The notes under the pieces are model-generated. The model saw only the letters and a program-made list of their open reading frames with translations, was not told the origin of the DNA and made no database searches. From Algoriphagus aestuariicola (GTDB lineage: Bacteria; Bacteroidota; Bacteroidia; Cytophagales; Cyclobacteriaceae), in assembly GCF_017254835.1 (NCBI RefSeq), contig NZ_JAFKCW010000001.1:1415063-1479062 (forward strand): a stretch of DNA of 64,000 nucleotides, in the 5' to 3' direction. Numbering within the stretch: the stretch's first letter is position 1; every line of letters begins with the position of its first letter. The translations under genes were made by a program, and so were the position numbers. Positions 8,248 to 16,866 of this stretch are shown one piece after another.

Positions 8248-8266
8248 AAAAGTTTTACAAACTTTT
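8248..8266. promoter_or_regulatory. Perfect dyad upstream of the tetR-type gene (operator candidate 2)
   Basis: AAAAGTTT-TAC-AAACTTTT is a 19-base perfect palindrome with a 3-base centre, 42 bases before the regulator ATG. No following T run on the gene strand makes it a convincing terminator for the DUF2237 gene, so an autoregulatory operator is preferred. Confidence 0.5.
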
Positions 8267-8308
8267 TGGCGACTTGCGCGTTAGATCAGTTCGTATATCT
8301 TTTTGGTA

Positions 8309-8989
8309 ATGGAATCGATCTTACGTAAAATCAAAGTGGAGGTCAGTCCGAAGCTTTACGCCAAGGAGCCCTTCAGTTCGGATTTGGGCATTTTGCTCGT
8401 CAAAGAAGGGGCGAAGTTACTCCGAGAGATGGGCTTGGAGCTGTTCACCTTCAAAAAACTGGCGCAAAAAATCGGCAGCACAGAAGCGGCGATCTACAGG
8501 TATTTTGAAAACAAGCATATGTTTTTGCTATACCTCTGCGCTTGGTATTGGGCTTGGATGGAGCACAACCTTGTTTTTTCCACCACCAATATCCCCGATC
8601 CTGCGGAGCGGCTGGAAATCGGCGTACGGCTGATGGTGGATGGGCCCTGCTTTTTGGAAAATGAGTTTCTCGATCCCAAGCTTCTCAGGGAGCTGATGAT
8701 CAACGAATCGATTAAGGGCTACATGACCAAAACGGTAGACTCGGAGCACGAATCCGGGCTATTTGACCAAGTGTTAAAATTTGGAGACAGGCTTTCCCTC
8801 ATCGTCAAGGAGCTGAATCCAGAATACGAGTTTCCAAAGACCTTAATTTCTACGGTGATGGAGGCCAGTATTCTGCAGTCATTCAATTCGATCCACTTAC
8901 CCGAAATGACCGAAGCCACCAGTAAGGGCAGCGAACGCTATCGTTTTTTTCACCAACTCGTATTCAACGCAATTTCCAATGGCAAGTAA
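8309..8989 (+). CDS. TetR-family transcriptional regulator of the exporter operon
   Basis: 226 residues. The N-terminal helix-turn-helix covers about residues 30-72: GAKLLREMGLELFTFKKLAQ then IGSTEAAIYRYFENKH, the recognition helix of TetR proteins. The C-terminal ligand-binding region is helical and unlike named subfamilies. The ATG at 8309 is preferred over the TTG two codons upstream. The gene overlaps the following ABC gene by 11 bases, so regulator and exporter are co-transcribed. The paired dyads at 8225-8266 are plausible autoregulatory sites. The ligand is unknown; an exported toxic compound or lipid is the usual situation for such operons. Confidence 0.9.
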   Translation: MESILRKIKVEVSPKLYAKEPFSSDLGILLVKEGAKLLREMGLELFTFKKLAQKIGSTEAAIYRYFENKHMFLLYLCAWYWAWMEHNLVFSTTNIPDPAERLEIGVRLMVDGPCFLENEFLDPKLLRELMINESIKGYMTKTVDSEHESGLFDQVLKFGDRLSLIVKELNPEYEFPKTLISTVMEASILQSFNSIHLPEMTEATSKGSERYRFFHQLVFNAISNGK

Positions 8990-10676
8990 TTCAGACTCTA
9001 CCCCTTTGAAGCGGTTTTTCGGTCTGCTCAAGGAAGAGAAAAACCAAGTGTATGCGATCTACTTTTACGCCATCCTCAATGGCTTGATTGCCCTGTCGCT
9101 GCCCTTGGGGATACAAGCGATTCTCAACTTTATTTTAGGCGGTAGGATCAGCACTTCTTGGGTGGTGTTGGTGATCATCGTAGGTATTGGTGTCGGGTTT
9201 GGCGGATTTCTTCAGATCTCCCAGCTTCAGATCATGGAAAAGCTACAGCAAAGGATTTTTTCGAAGTCGGGCCTTTCCCTGGCGTATCGACTGCCCCGGA
9301 TTAAGACTGAGATCATGCATGGCAGATACGGGCCAGAGATCGTCAACCGTTTTTTTGACACGGTCAACTTGCAAAAGGGTCTTTCGAAGATCCTGATCGA
9401 TTTCTCCACTGCTATGCTTCAGGTGGTATTTGGCCTGCTTTTGCTCTCGATCTACCATCCAACGTTTATCTTCTTTTCATTGATCTTGGTTGCGATTCTC
9501 GGATTGATCTTTTATTTCTCCGGGCCACGCGGGATGGAGACGGCATTGAAGGAGTCTACTTATAAGTACGAAACCGCTTATTGGTTGGAGGAAGTGGGGC
9601 GCACGCTGAATTCCTTCAAATTGGCCGGAGGCACGAGACTGCCTATTCTGCGTGCGGACAAGCTGATCCAAAAATACGTGGAGTTTCGAACTCGCCATTT
9701 CTCCGTGCTGATTTTTCAGTTTAAAGTGATGGTCGCCTTCAAGGTCTTTACTGTGACAAGTTTGCTGATTGCGGGGAGTTTGCTGATGATCAATGATCAA
9801 ATTTCGATTGGCCAGTTTGTAGCAGCGGAAGTGATTATCGTTATGGTTATCAACTCGGTCGAAAAGCTGATCCTCTCGCTCGAAACCGTCTACGACACTC
9901 TCGTGGCAACCGAAAAACTCGGCCAAGTGATGGACATGGAAATGGAACATCATAGTCCCGAGGAAAAAGTCATTGCCCCGAGCGCCGAGGGGCTAAAGTT
10001 TGCGATGGATAGGGTCGTTTTTCACCCAAAGGATACATTGGAACCGATCCTGAGGGATGTCAGTCTTGTTATCAAACCTGGAAAAAAGGTCGTCCTAACC
10101 GGAAAAAGCGGGAGCGGAAAAAGCGCGCTGATCGCACTTTTTTCAGGCTTATACGAGGAGTACGGAGGAACTATCTCCGTAAACGATCTGTCGTTAGAAT
10201 ACCTAAATCTGGAGAAATATAGAGCTATGGTGGGGGAGTTTTTGGAGTTGCAGGAGATCTTCCATGGCTCGATCAGAGAAAACATCCTGGTGGGAAGGGG
10301 ATTTGACGAGGATCATTTGCAATACCTTTTGGAACTGGTAGATCTCAAGGACTACCTGTACCGCCTGCCAAATGGTCCGGATGCGATGCTGCAACCAAAC
10401 GGGCGTGGACTTTCCAAGTCGATCGCAAACAAGATACTCCTTGCTCGGGGACTTGTGGGTCGGCCCAAGGCCTTGTTCATGGAAAATGATCTCGCCGAGC
10501 TTGAACCGGAGGTTCGTACCCGTGTGATTGACTACCTCTTCCAAGGGGATTGGACGCTGGTAATGGTGTCTTCCGATGAGTCTATCCTTAGCCGAGCCGA
10601 TGAGGTGGTATGGATGAGCGCCGGCAAGCTCAACTACCAAGGAAGCTATTTGGGATATAAAGAACTAAACGCCTGA
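8979..10676 (+). CDS. Type-I-exporter-like ABC protein with degenerate ATPase motifs
   Basis: 565 residues: membrane domain about 20-310 and nucleotide-binding domain about 335-565, the arrangement of half-size exporters. There is no N-terminal C39 peptidase domain. Walker A is perfect (GKSGSGKS, 375-382). The other catalytic elements are changed: the Q-loop position is Glu (423), the signature LSGGQ reads LSKSI (478-482), Walker B Asp-Glu reads Glu-Asn (502-503) and the switch His is Ser (532). It may bind but hydrolyse ATP poorly, or need a partner subunit encoded elsewhere. The frame is intact with no stop, so it is not an obvious pseudogene. It is followed 4 bases later by the HlyD gene, which makes it the inner-membrane part of a tripartite exporter. 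Confidence 0.85.
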   Translation: MASNSDSTPLKRFFGLLKEEKNQVYAIYFYAILNGLIALSLPLGIQAILNFILGGRISTSWVVLVIIVGIGVGFGGFLQISQLQIMEKLQQRIFSKSGLSLAYRLPRIKTEIMHGRYGPEIVNRFFDTVNLQKGLSKILIDFSTAMLQVVFGLLLLSIYHPTFIFFSLILVAILGLIFYFSGPRGMETALKESTYKYETAYWLEEVGRTLNSFKLAGGTRLPILRADKLIQKYVEFRTRHFSVLIFQFKVMVAFKVFTVTSLLIAGSLLMINDQISIGQFVAAEVIIVMVINSVEKLILSLETVYDTLVATEKLGQVMDMEMEHHSPEEKVIAPSAEGLKFAMDRVVFHPKDTLEPILRDVSLVIKPGKKVVLTGKSGSGKSALIALFSGLYEEYGGTISVNDLSLEYLNLEKYRAMVGEFLELQEIFHGSIRENILVGRGFDEDHLQYLLELVDLKDYLYRLPNGPDAMLQPNGRGLSKSIANKILLARGLVGRPKALFMENDLAELEPEVRTRVIDYLFQGDWTLVMVSSDESILSRADEVVWMSAGKLNYQGSYLGYKELNA

Positions 10677-10680
10677 GCCC

Positions 10681-12033
10681 ATGCTGAATATTTCATCAAA
10701 CAAGATCAAAGAGTCGATTCCCTTCAGTGGCTCCAAAAGCCTGGTAATGACCCTGCCACTGAAGGAGAATCAGCGTCGCCTGAGGATACTTACAGCGATC
10801 GTGCTTTCAGCGTTTATCATACTTTTTGTGCCCTGGACGCAAAACGTGAGGTCAAAAGGATATGTCACCGCGCTCAGACCCGACCAGAGACCCCAGACAG
10901 TCCATTCCATCCTCGCAGGAAGGATAGAGGCCTGGTACGTGGCCGAGGGAGATTTTGTGTCCAAAGGGGACACCATCTTGAGGATTTCGGAAGTAAAAGA
11001 CGAATATTTTGACTCCCTGCTTTTGCCTCGCACGCAGATGCAGGTAGACGCCAAGGCCCTCTCTGCAAAGTCCTATGCGGAAAAAGTGGCTGCTTTGGAA
11101 GCACAAATCGATGCTTTGCGAAAAAACAACGTGCTACGCCTACAGCAGGCGGAAAACAAACTTCGGATGGCCGAGCTAAAGGTTCAGTCTGACAGCATAG
11201 AGCTCGTTCAGGCCAAGGTCAACTTTGACATCGGAAAATACCAGCTGGAGCGTTCGGAAAACCTTTATGACGAGGGCTTGAGATCGCTTACCGATCTGGA
11301 AACCAGAAAGCTCAAATTTCAGGAGGTACAGGCCAAGTTGATTTCTTCTGAAAACAAGCTATTGAGTAGCAAGAATGAGCTAATCACCGCTAGGATAGAC
11401 TTGGACGCGATTGACAATGATTTCAAAGACAAATTGGCAAAGGCTGAATCTGATATGTACACGGCGATGTCTTCGCAGTTTGATGCAGAAGCAAGTACGA
11501 CCAAGCTGGAGAACCAATACTCTAACTATGCGCGCCGGTCCGACTACCGCCACATCTTAGCGCCTCAGGACGGATACATCGCCAAGGCTATCCAAGTCGG
11601 GATAGGCGAGACGATCAAGGAAGGGGACGAGATCGTGAACATTGTTCCGGCCGATGCGGATTTGGCAGTGGAAATGTTTGTCGCCCCGGTGGATTTGCCG
11701 CTGATAAAAGTGGGCAACAAGGTTCGGTTTATTTTTGACGGCTGGCCCGCCATCGTGTTTTCGGGCTGGCCGCAGATCTCAAACGGGACTTTCGGCGGCG
11801 TGGTCGTCGCCATCGATCAGTTTGCCGGTGCAAACAACCAATACCGGGTGTTGGTAGTCGAGGATCCCGAGGAAGAACCTTGGCCTGAACTGCTTCGCAT
11901 GGGATCTGGTGCCGACGGCATCGCCATCCTTAACGATGTGCCAGTCTGGTATGAGATCTGGCGACAGCTCAACGGATTTCCTGCGGACTACTATACCCAA
12001 GAACAGAAGGACCAAGCTGCGGCAAAGAAATGA
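10681..12033 (+). CDS. HlyD-family periplasmic adaptor of tripartite exporter
   Basis: 450 residues. A cytoplasmic N-terminus is followed by one membrane segment (about 33-52, LTAIVLSAFIILFVPWT). A barrel-sandwich half-motif (SILAGRIEAWYVAEGDFVSKGDTILRI) comes next, then a long helical hairpin rich in Ala, Glu, Lys and Leu (about 120-275), the second half-motif (ILAPQDGYIAKAIQVGIGETIKEGDEI) and a beta-barrel domain. This is the membrane fusion protein layout that links an inner-membrane ABC protein to a TolC channel. Its start lies 4 bases after the ABC stop and its end overlaps the TolC gene by 4 bases (ATGA). Confidence 0.92.
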   Translation: MLNISSNKIKESIPFSGSKSLVMTLPLKENQRRLRILTAIVLSAFIILFVPWTQNVRSKGYVTALRPDQRPQTVHSILAGRIEAWYVAEGDFVSKGDTILRISEVKDEYFDSLLLPRTQMQVDAKALSAKSYAEKVAALEAQIDALRKNNVLRLQQAENKLRMAELKVQSDSIELVQAKVNFDIGKYQLERSENLYDEGLRSLTDLETRKLKFQEVQAKLISSENKLLSSKNELITARIDLDAIDNDFKDKLAKAESDMYTAMSSQFDAEASTTKLENQYSNYARRSDYRHILAPQDGYIAKAIQVGIGETIKEGDEIVNIVPADADLAVEMFVAPVDLPLIKVGNKVRFIFDGWPAIVFSGWPQISNGTFGGVVVAIDQFAGANNQYRVLVVEDPEEEPWPELLRMGSGADGIAILNDVPVWYEIWRQLNGFPADYYTQEQKDQAAAKK

Positions 12034-13418
12034 GAAGATTTACCCTACTTTTTCTGTTAGTTTCTTTTTGTTTGGCGGTCAGGGCCCAAGACTCGACTAG
12101 GCTTAGCTTCGAAGAATACATGGAATGGGTGCGCCTTTACCATCCCATTTCGGCTCAAGCCGACCTCAACCTCCGCATGGGACAGATGGAAGTAAGGCAG
12201 GCCCGTGGAGGCTTTGACCCACTGCTCTATGGAAATCTGGATAAGAAAGACTACAAAGAGACGACCTACTACGACAAGCGGGAGGCTGGGGTGAGCATAC
12301 CGACATGGATGGGTGTGGAGTTGAATGGCTCCTTTGAGCAGAACACGGGCTATTACCTCAATCCCGAATCCACCGTGCCGTCAGGAGGACTGCTCTCCGC
12401 GGGTGCTTCGGTAAATCTGGGACAAGGTCTGATCTTGGACGAACGCCGTGCGGCACTGCGGAAAGCCCAGATCTACCAGCAATCCACCGAGGTGGAGCGT
12501 ACCAAGCTTCTGAACGAACTCAAGCTCAGCGCGACTGAGATGTATTGGAAATGGGCCATGGCCTATGAAAATCTCAAGGTGCTGAGGGAGGGTGTCGAGC
12601 TGGCTGAATTTCGCTTTAGGGCGGTCAAAATCAGTTTTGAGCAGGGAGATGTCGCGGCGATTGACACCGTGGAGGCTTTCTCTCAGCTACTCAATCGGCA
12701 ATACCGACTTCAAACTGCCGAAAACACCTATTTCGCGACGACCCAGGAACTGAATACCTATCTATGGGACGAATCGGGAAGTCCGATGCTGCTTGGGGAT
12801 CAGATCGTTCCGGAGAGCTTGTTTGGACAGAGCCTTGGGAATCCCGATCCAGAAGAACTGAGGACTGCGGTGGCTTTCCATCCCGAGTTGAGGCTGACGG
12901 ACTATGAGCTTGCCAGTTTGGACGTGGAAAAGAGACTCAAAAGCCAACAGATCATCCCAACGATAAAGCTGAAATACAACTTCCTAACGGAGTCTTTTTC
13001 CCAGTTTGAGGAGTCCCAGTTTTATGAAAACAATTACAAGTGGGGCCTTTCCGTCTACACGCCGCTACTCTGGCGCAAGTCGCGAGGTGCGGTCGGCCTG
13101 ACCAAGGCGAAAATCGACTTTAAGCAAAACGCGAGGGATCTCAAGGAAATCCAACTTCGCAACAAGCTGGAAACCGAGCTGAACAACTGGCAGGTGCTCA
13201 ACCAGCAACTGATCACTTTTTCGGCCAACGTGGAAAGTTTACAAGCCCTGCTCGCCGGAGAGGTTCGTAGGTTCGAAATAGGTGAGTCCAGCCTTTTCTT
13301 GGTCAATGCGCGCGAAGTCTCGGTATTTGACTCGCGGCTCACGCTCAACGAGCTGGCGTCCAAGCTGAGGATTTCCTATGCAAAGACCCGCTATGCGGCT
13401 GGACTCGGATTTGAATGA
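12030..13418 (+). CDS. TolC-family outer-membrane channel
   Basis: 462 residues. A signal peptide (MRRFTLLFLLVSFCLAVRAQ) is followed by two helical repeats typical of outer membrane efflux proteins, for example YMEWVRLYHPISAQADLNLR at the start of the first and TEMYWKWAMAYENLKVL in its second helix. The second repeat begins near FHPELRLTDYELASLDVEKR. It forms a trimeric channel in the outer membrane, docking with the HlyD-type adaptor encoded just upstream. It is the last gene of the tetR-ABC-hlyD-tolC unit and converges with uxaB only 6 bases later, with no obvious terminator between. Confidence 0.9.
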   Translation: MRRFTLLFLLVSFCLAVRAQDSTRLSFEEYMEWVRLYHPISAQADLNLRMGQMEVRQARGGFDPLLYGNLDKKDYKETTYYDKREAGVSIPTWMGVELNGSFEQNTGYYLNPESTVPSGGLLSAGASVNLGQGLILDERRAALRKAQIYQQSTEVERTKLLNELKLSATEMYWKWAMAYENLKVLREGVELAEFRFRAVKISFEQGDVAAIDTVEAFSQLLNRQYRLQTAENTYFATTQELNTYLWDESGSPMLLGDQIVPESLFGQSLGNPDPEELRTAVAFHPELRLTDYELASLDVEKRLKSQQIIPTIKLKYNFLTESFSQFEESQFYENNYKWGLSVYTPLLWRKSRGAVGLTKAKIDFKQNARDLKEIQLRNKLETELNNWQVLNQQLITFSANVESLQALLAGEVRRFEIGESSLFLVNAREVSVFDSRLTLNELASKLRISYAKTRYAAGLGFE

Positions 13419-13424
13419 TTGGCT

Positions 13425-14735
13425 TCAGTACTTGGAAACAGCAGAGTAGGCAGCATCCAAATCAGCGCTCCAATCCATCTGAAGCCACTCCGATACGGAT
13501 AGCTTGAGATTTTCCGATTCACTTGCATTCGTTGACGCGTTCTCAAACCAGGCTTTCACCTCGGCTCCATCCCTTATTTTTCCTGGGTTTCTGATGTAAA
13601 ACAGAATCATCGAAACAAGACATTCACTCAATTTGCAGGGGATTTCGCCTTTTTTCGATTGGTAGTCAAATATAATTGGGAGGAGGCGGCTTTTTAGCTT
13701 GGCGATGCTGTTGAGCGAAATGTCGCTCAGCTTGTGGGAAACGAAGTGATTTCTAAATCTGTCCAGCACTTCCTCGGCGTATTTTTCAAGAGAAGCAGGA
13801 TCCAAGGCCATGGTCGGCGTGATTTCTTCGGCTATCATGGTTTTCAGATACTGTTCTCTCGCGGGATCGCCAATCCATTCGCCCACGGTCTCTATCCCGT
13901 GAAGCAGGCCATGGCCCGTCATGGCGGTATGGGAAGCGTTGAGGATGCGTACTTTGCGAAGCGCATAGCCCGTGATGTCCTCTGCCAAAATCACTTCAGA
14001 GCTGCTCTCTAGGAACGGCAGCTTGTCCGAAGCTGAGGAAGGCCCCTGGATAGCCCAAAGAGCATAGGGTTCGGCCTGGACAAGGAAAGGGTCTGTTTCT
14101 TTAAGCTTTAGATCAAGATGAGAAGGGAATCCAGGTACTATTCTGTCCACCAGTGAGTTAAAGAATGCTGTTTTTGCTTCAATCCATTCTGAAAAAGCTC
14201 CTTCCAGATTCCAAGCTTTAGCGTGCTCAAGCACGAATCCCTTGAGGAGATCTCCGTTGTTTGGCAGCAGTTCGCAGGGTAGGATTACGGTCTCCGCCTC
14301 GGGAAGGATTTGGAATCTTCTGTAGAGCCATTGGGTGAGTCGGGCCGGAAAGGATTCCGCAAATTTCTCGATTGGGCCTTCACTTTTCCAGACCATACCA
14401 GCCTCGGTGACGTTGGAAACGATCCATCGGACGCTTGCCGAGCTGGCGAAAGCAAAAAACTTTTCGGATTCATCGGGTAGCTTTAGGCCGTCTTTTACGC
14501 AGTCTATTTTTTGAATAGTTTCGACTTGCTGTCCGTCCTTGAAGCCCGCGACCAGCAGCTTGTACTCAAAGCCCTGTTTTGAGAGTCTGTCGATTCCACT
14601 TCCGTTGGTGGACTGTATGATACAGATATTCAGGTTTTTCTCAAGGTTTTTTAGATCTTGAACCATGGAGCCCAAAAAGGCCCGTAGAAAATTTCCGGTT
14701 CCAAATTGAAGAATTTGGATGTCAGAGTTTGCCAT
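13425..14735 (-). CDS. uxaB: Tagaturonate reductase (altronate oxidoreductase)
   Basis: NADH-dependent reduction of D-tagaturonate to D-altronate in galacturonate breakdown. 436 residues in the long-chain mannitol dehydrogenase family. The N-terminal dinucleotide motif (QFGTGNFLRAFLG) and the family signature with catalytic Lys (KVRILNASHTAMTGHG, pattern K-x4-N-x2-H) are visible; VSNVTEAGM matches the Rossmann part of UxaB. The ATG at 14735 is chosen over a TTG six codons upstream. A fructuronate reductase (UxuB) is the main alternative; the nearby altronate dehydratase gene favours UxaB. It is convergent with the TolC gene and separated from uxaA by a small DUF1330 gene. Confidence 0.88.
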   Translation of the reverse strand: MANSDIQILQFGTGNFLRAFLGSMVQDLKNLEKNLNICIIQSTNGSGIDRLSKQGFEYKLLVAGFKDGQQVETIQKIDCVKDGLKLPDESEKFFAFASSASVRWIVSNVTEAGMVWKSEGPIEKFAESFPARLTQWLYRRFQILPEAETVILPCELLPNNGDLLKGFVLEHAKAWNLEGAFSEWIEAKTAFFNSLVDRIVPGFPSHLDLKLKETDPFLVQAEPYALWAIQGPSSASDKLPFLESSSEVILAEDITGYALRKVRILNASHTAMTGHGLLHGIETVGEWIGDPAREQYLKTMIAEEITPTMALDPASLEKYAEEVLDRFRNHFVSHKLSDISLNSIAKLKSRLLPIIFDYQSKKGEIPCKLSECLVSMILFYIRNPGKIRDGAEVKAWFENASTNASESENLKLSVSEWLQMDWSADLDAAYSAVSKY

Positions 14736-14779
14736 AGTTATTGTTTTGAGCAATTTGGTTTACTGTTAAAATCAACTCC

Positions 14780-15061
14780 ATGTCCGCATACGTTTTGGTA
14801 GAAGTCGACATTCACGACGGCTCATTATACGAAGAATACAAGAAATTAACACCGGCCAGCATCGAGGCATACGGCGGCCGGTTCGTCGTCAGAGGCCTGT
14901 CCGTCCAAGTGATGGAGGGAGACTGGAAGCATGATCGCCTGGTCTTGCTGGAGTTCCCCAGCAAAGAGGTTGCCTTGTCATGGTACCATTCCGAGGCCTA
15001 CCAACAGGCTAGGGCGATTCGAGAGAAGGCATCGAGCGCCAATTTTTTGATCATTGGTTGA
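14780..15061 (+). CDS. DUF1330 family protein
   Basis: 93 residues. A dimeric alpha/beta-barrel-type fold is expected from YVLVEVDIHDGSLYEEYKK, GGRFVVRGLSVQVMEGDW, RLVLLEFPSKEVALSWYHS and YQQARAIREKASSANF, which follow the DUF1330 pattern closely. Members are small cytoplasmic proteins of unknown function. It is divergent from uxaB, with 44 bases between the two starts, and convergent with uxaA. Nothing ties it chemically to galacturonate metabolism beyond position. Confidence 0.85.
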   Translation: MSAYVLVEVDIHDGSLYEEYKKLTPASIEAYGGRFVVRGLSVQVMEGDWKHDRLVLLEFPSKEVALSWYHSEAYQQARAIREKASSANFLIIG

Positions 15062-15148
15062 CAAATCGCTTTGGAATACAAGGCAACTACACCACCCGAT
15101 AGGTTTTCGAAGAAATTGTAGTGGAAGCTTCCTTGGAACAAAAACGAA

Positions 15149-15176
15149 AAAGCGCCTCGGTTGTCCGAGACGCTTT
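15149..15176 (-). terminator. Terminator downstream of uxaA
   Basis: AAAGCGCCTCGG-TTGT-CCGAGACGCTTT: a 12-base stem with one mismatch and a 4-base loop. On the minus strand it is followed by a T-rich run, just beyond the uxaA stop at 15183. It also lies after the DUF1330 gene on the plus strand. Confidence 0.8.
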
Positions 15177-15182
15177 GATGTT

Positions 15183-16817
15183 TTAAAGTGATACCCCTCG
15201 CTTCCAAGGGATGAAGTCGTAGTTCTTGTTTTTCTCGGCCTTAGTAGTGACTTCGCCGCTTGCTACTTGGATGACCAGATCCAGAAGCTTGTCGCCGGCC
15301 GATTCCAGATCGTCCTCACCCGAGATGATCGTACCAGCATTAAAGTCGATGATGTCAGGCATCCGGTTGGCCATTTTCGTGTTCGTTGACACCTTGATAA
15401 CCGGACAGACGGGGTTGCCGGTAGGAGTACCTAGCCCTGTGGTAAAAAGGATGACGTTCGCCCCGCTTCCAGCCAATCCTGTCGTACTTTCTACGTCATT
15501 TCCAGGGGTGCAAAGTAGATTCAGTCCTGGATTTTTGAGGTATTCGGTGTAGTCGAGGATGTCGGCAATCGGCGCTGATCCGCCTTTTTTTGCCGCTCCG
15601 CAGGATTTGATCGCGTCAGTGAGAAGGCCGTCTTTGATATTTCCTGGGCTAGGGTTCATATCAAAACCGCTGCCTACACGCTTCGCAGCATCGTTGTAGG
15701 TTTCCATCAAATGGATAAACTTATCGGCCATTTGTTGGTCTGCACAGCGATTGATGAGGTTTTGTTCAGCTCCGCAAAGTTCAGGAAACTCAGAGAGAAT
15801 CGCCGAACCTCCCAAAGCCACGACTAAGTCAGACACTCGGCCCAAGGTTGGATTGGCAGAGATCCCCGAAAAACCATCTGATCCACCGCATTCAAGTCCG
15901 ATCACCAGTTTGCTCAGGGGCACGGGCTGGCGTTTGATTTTATTAGCTTCCACCAATCCTTCAAAGGTTTCGCGGATGGCTTTTTGGATCAGCACTTCGG
16001 TCGTTCCTTCTTGTTGTTGTTCGCAGATCACGAGTGGTTTTGCTTTGCCTTTTTGGATTTTGGCCAGCTTGTCGAGCATGATGCTGGTCTGGGCATTTTG
16101 GCACCCCAGGCTCAGCACGGTTGCGCCAGCTACGTTGGGATGGTTGATATACCCAGCGAGAAGGGCGCAGAGCGTCTCTGCATCATATCTGGTTCCACCA
16201 CAACCCAGGTCGTGTGTCAAAAATCGAATTCCGTCAAGATTTTCAAAAATGCGATTCTCTTCTGCTACCGCAGTATCCGCAACCGTTTCCGTAATTTTTT
16301 TGCCCTGAACGCCAGAAATGAGGTTTTTGATCTGAACCTCGTATGGATTTGGGGTGGCAAAACCGAGCGCGTTTTCGAAAGCTTCTTTGAGTAAAAGCAC
16401 GTTGGTGTTTTCACAAAAAACCATAGGAAGAACCAACCAATAATTGGCTGTACCTGCTTGATTATCAGATCTTAAATAACCGTTGAATGTCCTGTTTCTC
16501 CACTTGGAAACATCCGGTGCAGACCAGGCAAATTTGCCTGGGTCGGCGGTATATTCCCGTACCTTGTGGTGGATGTTTTGGAGCGTAATGGCGTGGCCAA
16601 CTGGGATGGGCTGAGTGGCTTCTCCGACGATGGTTCCATACATCAGGATGTCTTCGCCAAGCTGAAAATCACGCATGGCGAATTTGTGTTTTGCGGCGAC
16701 AAATTCCTGAATTTCAATCTCTACGCCGTTTAAAGATACTTTTTGGCCTGGTTCGAGGTCAGTGAGTGCGACTCCTACATTGTCCGATGGGTCGAGAAGG
16801 AGGGAGGTATTGTTCAT
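15183..16817 (-). CDS. uxaA: Altronate dehydratase
   Basis: Dehydrates D-altronate to 2-keto-3-deoxygluconate. 544 residues combining an N-terminal SAF domain (about 1-105, ending near NIHHKVREYT) and the long dehydratase body. Diagnostic segments are GTANYWLVLPMVFCENTNV, FLTHDLGCGGTRYDAE, NVAGATVLSLGCQNAQ, VIGLECGGSDGFSGISANP, MNPSPGNIKDGLLTDAIKS and GNDVESTTGLAGSGANVILFTTG. The conserved cysteines (GCGG, ECGGSD) fit the iron-dependent site of the UxaA/GarD family. It is divergent from kdgK across a 49-base gap that must contain both promoters, and it shares the galacturonate route with kdgK, eda and uxaB. Confidence 0.93.
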   Translation of the reverse strand: MNNTSLLLDPSDNVGVALTDLEPGQKVSLNGVEIEIQEFVAAKHKFAMRDFQLGEDILMYGTIVGEATQPIPVGHAITLQNIHHKVREYTADPGKFAWSAPDVSKWRNRTFNGYLRSDNQAGTANYWLVLPMVFCENTNVLLLKEAFENALGFATPNPYEVQIKNLISGVQGKKITETVADTAVAEENRIFENLDGIRFLTHDLGCGGTRYDAETLCALLAGYINHPNVAGATVLSLGCQNAQTSIMLDKLAKIQKGKAKPLVICEQQQEGTTEVLIQKAIRETFEGLVEANKIKRQPVPLSKLVIGLECGGSDGFSGISANPTLGRVSDLVVALGGSAILSEFPELCGAEQNLINRCADQQMADKFIHLMETYNDAAKRVGSGFDMNPSPGNIKDGLLTDAIKSCGAAKKGGSAPIADILDYTEYLKNPGLNLLCTPGNDVESTTGLAGSGANVILFTTGLGTPTGNPVCPVIKVSTNTKMANRMPDIIDFNAGTIISGEDDLESAGDKLLDLVIQVASGEVTTKAEKNKNYDFIPWKRGVSL

Positions 16818-16866
16818 GATTATTATTCCTTAACTTGGTCAAAACTAGAGAAAATTTCATTCTTCG

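Noticed and set aside
8248-8266. Dyad before the tetR gene as a terminator of the DUF2237 gene
   Set aside because: The stem is AT-rich with a weak T run and only a 3-base loop; its placement near the regulator start and a second dyad beside it suit an operator better.
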